From assembly GCF_002879885.1 (NCBI RefSeq), contig NZ_PNYA01000002.1, forward strand, positions 62,001 to 126,000: DNA of 64,000 bases. Reading direction: 5' to 3'. Position numbers and translations under genes: made by a program. Below are positions 59,080 to 64,000 of this stretch, in pieces. The notes under the pieces were generated by a model. That model saw only the letters and a list, made by a program, of their open reading frames with translations, ran no database searches and was not told the origin of the DNA. Each line of letters starts with the position of its first letter. Position 1 is the stretch's first letter. The DNA comes from Trinickia dabaoshanensis. GTDB lineage: Bacteria > Pseudomonadota > Gammaproteobacteria > Burkholderiales > Burkholderiaceae.

Positions 59080-59574
59080 TCAGCCATTCTTCGCTTGGGG
59101 ATTGCCCACTTTCTCGGCGAATTCGGTGAGTTTCTTGTCGGTGGCCTTTTCTTCTTCGAGCGTTTCCTTGAGCAGCGTCACGGCCTCTTGGCGGCCGAGC
59201 TGCTTAGCCAGCGCGCATAGCGTGCCGTAAGAGGCGATCTCATAGTGCTCGACTTTCTGCGCCGCGCCGATCAAACCCGCATCGAGCACCGGGCCCTTTT
59301 CGATTTCGTCGATCAGTTCCTCGCCCTCTTCGATGAGGCCCTCCATCGCGGCGCACTTCATCCGTTTGAGCCGAATCCCGCACTTCTCGACCACTTGGTC
59401 GATCCGCTCGACTTGGCCATGCGTTTCCTGCAGGTGCGTCTCGAACGCCTGCGACAGTTGCTCGTTCGTCGCCGCGCGCGAGAGCTTGCCGAGCGCCTTC
59501 GTCAGTTGCTTCTCGGCGCTGTACATATCCGACAGGGCGTGAATGAAAAGATCTTCCAACGTTTTGCGTGCCAT
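59080..59574 (-). CDS. DUF892 ferritin-like protein (YciE/YciF type)
   Basis: 164 residues, nearly all helical: a four-helix bundle with the metal-site Glu/His pattern (DMYSAEKQLTKAL near 16-28, LQETHGQVERIDQV near 48-61, AQKVEHYEIASYGTL near 105-119, LLKETLEEEKATDKKL near 134-149). Such proteins resemble ferritins/rubrerythrins and are induced by stress. ATG follows AAGGA. It is 54 bases upstream of the phasin gene on the same strand, so the two are probably co-transcribed. Role in stress or PHA metabolism is inferred. Confidence 0.92.
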   Translation of the reverse strand: MARKTLEDLFIHALSDMYSAEKQLTKALGKLSRAATNEQLSQAFETHLQETHGQVERIDQVVEKCGIRLKRMKCAAMEGLIEEGEELIDEIEKGPVLDAGLIGAAQKVEHYEIASYGTLCALAKQLGRQEAVTLLKETLEEEKATDKKLTEFAEKVGNPQAKNG

Positions 59575-59789
59575 GGTGAGCGTCCTTTATGTCAAGAGTA
59601 AGTGCTGCCCGATGCGGGTGCGCCTCGCACGTGAGCGCCGGGTCCGCCGCACTGCCGCAACGCGCGTGCCTTGGCTAGGGGCGCCGATGGGAACGGGCGT
59701 TGCTGCCGTGCTCGGCGTTCCTCGAAACCACACGCTGCGGACTCCTCCTCTCCAAGCGGACCTCTTCGGCCACACCAAGGACAACGAAC

Positions 59790-60959
59790 ATGCGAGCTCT
59801 TTGTTGGCACGGCAAACACGACATTCGCTGCGATACGGTGCCCGATCCCGTTATCGAAGACGGGCGCGACGCGATCGTGAAAGTCACGACCTGCGCGATC
59901 TGCGGCTCCGACCTGCATCTGTTCGACGGACTGATGCCGAGCATGGAACACGGCGACGTGATGGGACACGAATTCATGGGAGAGGTCGTCGAGGTCGGCA
60001 AAAACAATCACACGCTGAAACCCGGCGACCGCGTGGTGGTGCCCTTTACGATCATCTGCGGCGAATGCGATCAATGCCGGCGCGGCAACTTCTCGGTCTG
60101 CGAGCGCAGCAACCGCAACAAGGCGATGGCCGACAAGGCGTTCGGTCACGCCACGGCGGGTCTCTTCGGTTATTCGCATTTGACCGGCGGCTACGCGGGA
60201 GGCCAAGCCGAATACGTACGCGTGCCGTTCGCCGATCGAACGCACGTCAAAGTGCCCGAGGGACTCACGGACGAGCAGGTGCTGTTTCTCGGCGACATCT
60301 TCCCCACGGGCTGGCAGGCCGTCGTTCAATGCGACGTGCAGCCGACCGATAGCGTGGCGATCTGGGGCGCGGGGCCGGTCGGGCAGATGACGGTGCGCAG
60401 CGCCTTGCTGATCGGCGCGCGGCAAGTGATCGTCATCGATCGCGTGCCGGAGCGCTTGGCCATGGCGGCGTCGGCGGGCGCGGTGCCGATCAATTTCGAC
60501 GAGGAAAGCGTGATCGAGCGGCTGAACGAGCTCACGCACGGCAAAGGCCCCGAAGTGTGCATCGACGCGGTGGGGATGGAATCGCACGCGGGACGCTCGC
60601 TCGATTCGATGGTCGACCGCGTCAAGCAAGCCGTGATGCTCGAGACCGATCGCCCTCACGTGCTGCGCGAAATGATCTACGTGTGCCGGCCGGCCGGCAC
60701 GATCTCCATCCCGGGCGTCTACGGCGGGTTGCTCGATAAGATTCCGTTCGGCGCGGCGATGAACAAGGGCCTCACGTTCCGCATGGGACAAACGCACGTC
60801 AATCGTTGGATGGGCGAGTTGCTCGAACTGATCGACAACAAGCGCATCGATCCGTCGTTCGTCATTACGCATACCGCGCCGCTCGAACAAGGGCCCGGAC
60901 TATACAAAACGTTCCGCGACAAAGCGGACGGCTGCATCAAAGTCGTGCTCAAGCCCTAG
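59790..60959 (+). CDS. Zinc-dependent alcohol/formaldehyde dehydrogenase-like protein
   Basis: 389 residues from the ATG at 59790 ([11 protein letters not shown]), preceded by AAGGA. Catalytic zinc ligands lie in [11 protein letters not shown] (Cys near 38) and GHE (near 62). The structural-zinc lobe is [15 protein letters not shown] (near 91-105). The Rossmann motif is WGAGPVGQM (near 192-200). The long C-terminal insert relative to simple alcohol dehydrogenases matches the glutathione-independent formaldehyde dehydrogenase-like group. Whether formaldehyde is the substrate cannot be settled by sequence. It is divergent from the DUF892 gene and 141 bases before the hydrolase gene. Confidence 0.9.
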   Translation: MRALCWHGKHDIRCDTVPDPVIEDGRDAIVKVTTCAICGSDLHLFDGLMPSMEHGDVMGHEFMGEVVEVGKNNHTLKPGDRVVVPFTIICGECDQCRRGNFSVCERSNRNKAMADKAFGHATAGLFGYSHLTGGYAGGQAEYVRVPFADRTHVKVPEGLTDEQVLFLGDIFPTGWQAVVQCDVQPTDSVAIWGAGPVGQMTVRSALLIGARQVIVIDRVPERLAMAASAGAVPINFDEESVIERLNELTHGKGPEVCIDAVGMESHAGRSLDSMVDRVKQAVMLETDRPHVLREMIYVCRPAGTISIPGVYGGLLDKIPFGAAMNKGLTFRMGQTHVNRWMGELLELIDNKRIDPSFVITHTAPLEQGPGLYKTFRDKADGCIKVVLKP

Positions 60960-60971
60960 GACGCCGGCCCG

Positions 60972-60991
60972 CGGTTGACCCGCGTCAACCG
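60972..60991. terminator. Hairpin after the alcohol dehydrogenase gene
   Basis: CGGTTGAC and its complement GTCAACCG form a perfect eight-base stem with a four-base loop, 12 bases after the dehydrogenase stop. No T tract follows, so it may end or weaken read-through into the hydrolase gene. Confidence 0.5.
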
Positions 60992-61100
60992 TCCTCACCC
61001 CGAATCGACACACAATTGACGCCGTGCGCAGCGATGCTGCGTACCGACGGCCCGGCTGGCCCGGCCGCAATCGAACGCGTTGCCGAAGAGGAGTGAGTCG

Positions 61101-62228
61101 ATGTCCGCGAAACGCCCGCATCAATTGGCGGCGCTTGGGGTGCCGCTGTTCTGGCCGATGGCGGCCGCCGCCGCGATGGTCGAGGAAGGCGCGGCCCTAT
61201 ACGCCAAGAATCTCGCCTTTCTGGCCGAGGAGGAAAAGATTCACGTCGAACTCCGGCCGCAGCTTGCCACGCCCAATACCGTGCGGCTCGACCTGCGCAC
61301 GATGACCTTGCGCGACTACTCGGCGAGCGCCGCGCCGGACTCGGGCGACACCCTTGCCACGATCGTCGATGCGCCGTTCGCGGGTCACACGGCGATGATC
61401 GCCGACTACCAGCCCGGCCAGAGTTTGATGGCCACGCTGCGGGCCAGCGGCGTCACGCGCCTGTTCTTGACCGATTGGAAATCGGCCACGCCGGACATGC
61501 GCGACCTCGAGATCGACCAATACCTGGCCGAGCTCAACGTGTGCGTCGACGAATTGGGCGGCCGGGTCAATCTGGTCGGCCTATGCCAGGGCGGCTGGAT
61601 GTCGGCCATGTACGCGGCGCGCTTTCCGAACAAGGTCGCGTCGCTCGTGCTGGCAGGTTCGCCCATCGATACCGATGCGGGCGACGGACCGGTCAAGCGC
61701 ATGGCGCACACCTATCCCACTTCGTTTTACGAGGAACTGGTCGAACTCGGCGGCGGGCTCATGCGCGGCGAGTACATGCTGCGCGGCTGGAAGAACATGC
61801 ATCCCGAGCAGCATTACATGGCCAAGCACATCGATCTTTACGAGCACATCGACGATCCCGCCTATCTCAAAAAAGAAGAGGCGTTCGAGAGCTGGTACGA
61901 GAACCCGATCGATTTGCCCGGCCGCTGGTATCTTCAAGCAATCGTTCAATTGTTCAAGGAGAACCGGCTCGCCAAGGGCACGTATGTCGCGCTCGGAAAG
62001 ACGCTGGATCTGCATGCAATAGACTGCCCCGTCTACCTGCTCGCCGGCGAGGCCGACGACATCACGACGAAAGAGCAAGTGTTCGATGCCGAGAAGTATC
62101 TAGGAACGCCGCCGGCGCACATCACGAAACGGCTGGTGCCCGGCGGACACATCGGCCTGTTCATGGGCTCGCGCACGCTCGCGCATGCGTGGCCCGCGAT
62201 CGGCGCTTGGATTGCGCAGGTACGTTAG
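61101..62228 (+). CDS. PHA-synthase/depolymerase-like alpha/beta hydrolase with Cys nucleophile
   Basis: 375 residues from the ATG at 61101 (MSAKRPHQLA), preceded by GAGGAG. The nucleophile elbow is VGLCQGGW (near 159-166): Gly-x-Cys-x-Gly, as in PHA synthases and intracellular PHB depolymerases, not the serine of most hydrolases. The other triad parts are an Asp in LLAGEADDITT (near 321) and His in PGGHIGLFMG (near 349). About 375 residues is shorter than a class I synthase (about 570-600), and the polymerisation signature region is not obvious. A depolymerase or related thioesterase-like role fits with the nearby phasin. Substrate is inferred only. Confidence 0.82.
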   Translation: MSAKRPHQLAALGVPLFWPMAAAAAMVEEGAALYAKNLAFLAEEEKIHVELRPQLATPNTVRLDLRTMTLRDYSASAAPDSGDTLATIVDAPFAGHTAMIADYQPGQSLMATLRASGVTRLFLTDWKSATPDMRDLEIDQYLAELNVCVDELGGRVNLVGLCQGGWMSAMYAARFPNKVASLVLAGSPIDTDAGDGPVKRMAHTYPTSFYEELVELGGGLMRGEYMLRGWKNMHPEQHYMAKHIDLYEHIDDPAYLKKEEAFESWYENPIDLPGRWYLQAIVQLFKENRLAKGTYVALGKTLDLHAIDCPVYLLAGEADDITTKEQVFDAEKYLGTPPAHITKRLVPGGHIGLFMGSRTLAHAWPAIGAWIAQVR

Positions 62229-62286
62229 GCGCGCGCCAACCGCCACCCGTTAGGCGCGTCCGGGAGCACCAACCTCGAGGCGGGTG

Positions 62287-63168
62287 CTACCGCGGTTGCC
62301 CATTCGCACTGGAACTCGGGCAAGCGGGATCCCGGCCCCAGTGATCGGAACACACCCGCCAGCGGCAAAGCTGCGCCTCGAAGAAATTCGACTTGTCGCA
62401 CTGCTTGATCTGCGCCGCCAAGCTGACCGGGCGCGCCTTCGCGCCGGTCGCTTTCGCGCCGCTGCTTTCGGCGGGGGCGTGCGCATCGTACGGCTTGGTA
62501 CGGGCGACAAGGACGGCCAGCAAATCCGCGTCGGGGTCGTCGTGCGCCGTGGAGCCGCGACCCTTCGGATGTTTGACCGGGCCCGCATGCGCGGCCGCTT
62601 GCTTCTCGCGGCGATTTTTCGCATTTTCGCGCTCGGTGCGCGCCGGCGCGGCGGCACTCTTCGTAACGGGCTTCGCACCGGACGCCGCAAGCCCGCCGGC
62701 TGCCGAAGCCTCTTTACCGGCCGGCGCCGCGACGCCGCTCGCTAGCGCGCGCGATAACGGGTCCGCTCCCACGCCGCTTGCAGCGGACGCCGGCGGCGCA
62801 TCGGCGATGATAACGGCCGCCTGCGGTGTCGATGCAGCGCCTTGCACGGCCTGCGCCGGAGCAGCCGCCGCGCTCGCGGCAACCGCCGCATGGGGCTTGC
62901 CGGCACCGGCGGCCGAGGCGAGAACGGCGGGATGTCCGCCCGTCTGGCTGCGCTGCCACTGCCACGCGCCGAGCGCACCCGCGCCGACGATAACCGCCAA
63001 CGCCGCCGCAAGCAGCGGTTTTTTGTTCGAGCGGCGACGGGGGGGCTTTTGCGCGGACACGCGCCCTTCAAGGCTCGCGAGGATGCGGGAACTGCTGTCC
63101 GGGACACCGGGCGCCGTCTCGGAAAGTAGGCTCGGGCGCCCTTTCGAAGTGGTTTCCGGTGCATTCAT
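62287..63168 (-). CDS. Single-pass inner-membrane protein of unknown function
   Basis: 293 residues. An N-terminal cytoplasmic part (1-50) precedes one transmembrane helix (about 50-68, PLLAAALAVIVGAGALGAW). A long Ala/Pro/Lys-rich periplasmic linker with little structure follows (about 75-245), then a short Cys-containing end (QIKQCDKSNFFEAQLCRWRVCSDHWGRDPACP, four or five cysteines). The conserved-looking cysteine tip on a flexible stalk may be a small folded domain reaching into the periplasm. No family is recognised. It faces away from the M15 peptidase gene. Confidence 0.75.
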   Translation of the reverse strand: MNAPETTSKGRPSLLSETAPGVPDSSSRILASLEGRVSAQKPPRRRSNKKPLLAAALAVIVGAGALGAWQWQRSQTGGHPAVLASAAGAGKPHAAVAASAAAAPAQAVQGAASTPQAAVIIADAPPASAASGVGADPLSRALASGVAAPAGKEASAAGGLAASGAKPVTKSAAAPARTERENAKNRREKQAAAHAGPVKHPKGRGSTAHDDPDADLLAVLVARTKPYDAHAPAESSGAKATGAKARPVSLAAQIKQCDKSNFFEAQLCRWRVCSDHWGRDPACPSSSANGQPR

Positions 63169-63293
63169 TCAGTATCTCGTTGAATCGTAGTTTAATTCGC
63201 CGTGATAATAGGAATCCGGCCTCCCTTGGCAAGCAGGCCAGATTCTAAGAGCAAGCATTACAAAATACAATTTATTTCCCCCCGGGGCCCATC

Positions 63294-64000
63294 TTGATTG
63301 CCGTCGCACTCGCCGCTTATTTCGCCGTCGCCGTAACCGTCGCAGCCTTGTTCCTATTGCCCGCGGCGCGCGGCGCATTCGTTTCCGCCGCGCTCGCATT
63401 ACAAAGGCGTATGTCACGCCGGACCTCCCAGGGAATGTCCCATCTGCGCACCGGCATCGATAAATCAGTAAGAATTTCACATAGCGCGCTCGCCGACACG
63501 AAAAAAATACTGATTCGGCGACGCTTGATGATTTTGATTACGGCAGGTATCCTTGCGGCGCCTCCATTGATCGCAATTGCATTGCGCGGCCGCCAATTGT
63601 TTCAGTTCGATGGCGATACCCGCGTGCCGGACGAGAAAATCGCCGCATTGCTCAATGGCGAGCAGCTCGTTCCACCGCCGCCGTTGCCGCCCGAGGTCTT
63701 CGAGACTCGAGAAGTCGAACAGGTCCGTCCGGCACTGCGCGACGCCAGCCGCGATTGGAATTTGCTTGATGCCGATTTCAGAACTCGCCTACTGCTCGTG
63801 TACAAGATCATGCGCGAGCAGTACGGGTACGAAATGGTGCTTTTGGAAGGTTATCGGAGCCCGGATCGACAAAACCGGCTCGCGCAGTTGGGGGGCGTGA
63901 CCAATGCGGCCGCATATCAAAGCTATCACCAATACGGGCTTGCCGCCGACAACGCCTTTTTGCGCGACGGCAAGGTCGTCATTTCCGAAAAAGACCCTTG
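63294..64000 (+). CDS. M15-family metallopeptidase (D-Ala-D-Ala carboxypeptidase/VanY-like), cut by right edge
   Basis: At least 235 residues, open at the window end. A TTG at 63294 gives a hydrophobic N-terminus (LIAVALAAYFAVAVTVAALFLL); a later in-frame ATG at 63411 would lose it. A second hydrophobic segment follows near residues 80-98 (LMILITAGILAAPPLIAIAL). The M15 catalytic part starts near 155, with LLEGYRSPDRQNRLAQ and the zinc motif SYHQYGLAADNAF (His and Asp of SxHxxGxAxD). The protein is probably anchored in the inner membrane with the peptidase in the periplasm, acting on peptidoglycan peptides. The second His motif lies beyond the window. Confidence 0.85.
   Translation, partial: MIAVALAAYFAVAVTVAALFLLPAARGAFVSAALALQRRMSRRTSQGMSHLRTGIDKSVRISHSALADTKKILIRRRLMILITAGILAAPPLIAIALRGRQLFQFDGDTRVPDEKIAALLNGEQLVPPPPLPPEVFETREVEQVRPALRDASRDWNLLDADFRTRLLLVYKIMREQYGYEMVLLEGYRSPDRQNRLAQLGGVTNAAAYQSYHQYGLAADNAFLRDGKVVISEKDP

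Overview
The window is GC-rich, densely coded DNA of a betaproteobacterium, most likely a member of the Burkholderiaceae (Paraburkholderia/Trinickia/Burkholderia type). The evidence is a luxI-rsaM-luxR quorum-sensing locus, a lactate-utilisation operon with its own GntR repressor, a phasin and PHA-like hydrolase, and the general gene content. Genus and species cannot be fixed from the sequence alone. No rRNA, tRNA, CRISPR array, insertion sequence or prophage was seen.

Positions 1-22900 hold a quorum-sensing-linked nonribosomal peptide/polyketide cluster on the minus strand. In transcription order it reads luxI, amidase, cytochrome P450, a three-module NRPS (A-domain codes read as Gly, Thr and Val-like), a one-module PKS whose acyltransferase has lost its active site, sbnA and sbnB (2,3-diaminopropionate synthesis), an NRPS module with a diamino-acid-type code, and a further gene cut by the left edge. 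Several junctions overlap by 1-4 bases, and a lux-box-like palindrome lies in front of luxI. An rsaM-like gene and a divergent luxR complete the regulatory set. The product is not recognised. A reasonable backbone is (acyl?)-Gly-Thr-Val-like-C2-Dap, still unreleased within the window.

Positions 22900-38700 hold metabolism and regulators: a large secreted lipoprotein, a multicopper oxidase, a stand-alone LuxR-type HTH protein, a divergent LysR/MFS pair, the lactate block (GntR, lutA, lutC, lutB, L-lactate permease) with a clear palindromic operator, a divergent oxidoreductase/LysR pair and a small membrane protein.

Positions 38700-42200 encode a molybdopterin formate-dehydrogenase-like protein with a Cys-Gln pair at the metal-ligand position, translationally coupled to a DUF1641 protein. 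This resembles ForCE-type complexes.

Positions 42200-58250 form a 16-kb minus-strand operon: GNAT acetyltransferase, DUF6916 protein, tail-collar (microcystin-dependent-like) protein, a 2703-residue DUF4347/LEPR repeat protein, a TolC-like lipoprotein, two HlyD-type adaptors and an M50 peptidase-HlyD fusion. The genes are tightly coupled, but no ABC ATPase, RND pump or other energised inner-membrane component is encoded. This is the strongest candidate for a poorly described system: a giant surface adhesin with a dedicated exporter built around a site-2-type protease. A good promoter with an overlapping palindrome lies upstream.

Positions 58300-64000 carry a phasin, a DUF892 ferritin-like protein, a zinc alcohol dehydrogenase, a PHA-synthase/depolymerase-like hydrolase with a Cys nucleophile, an anchored protein of unknown role, and an M15 metallopeptidase cut by the right edge.
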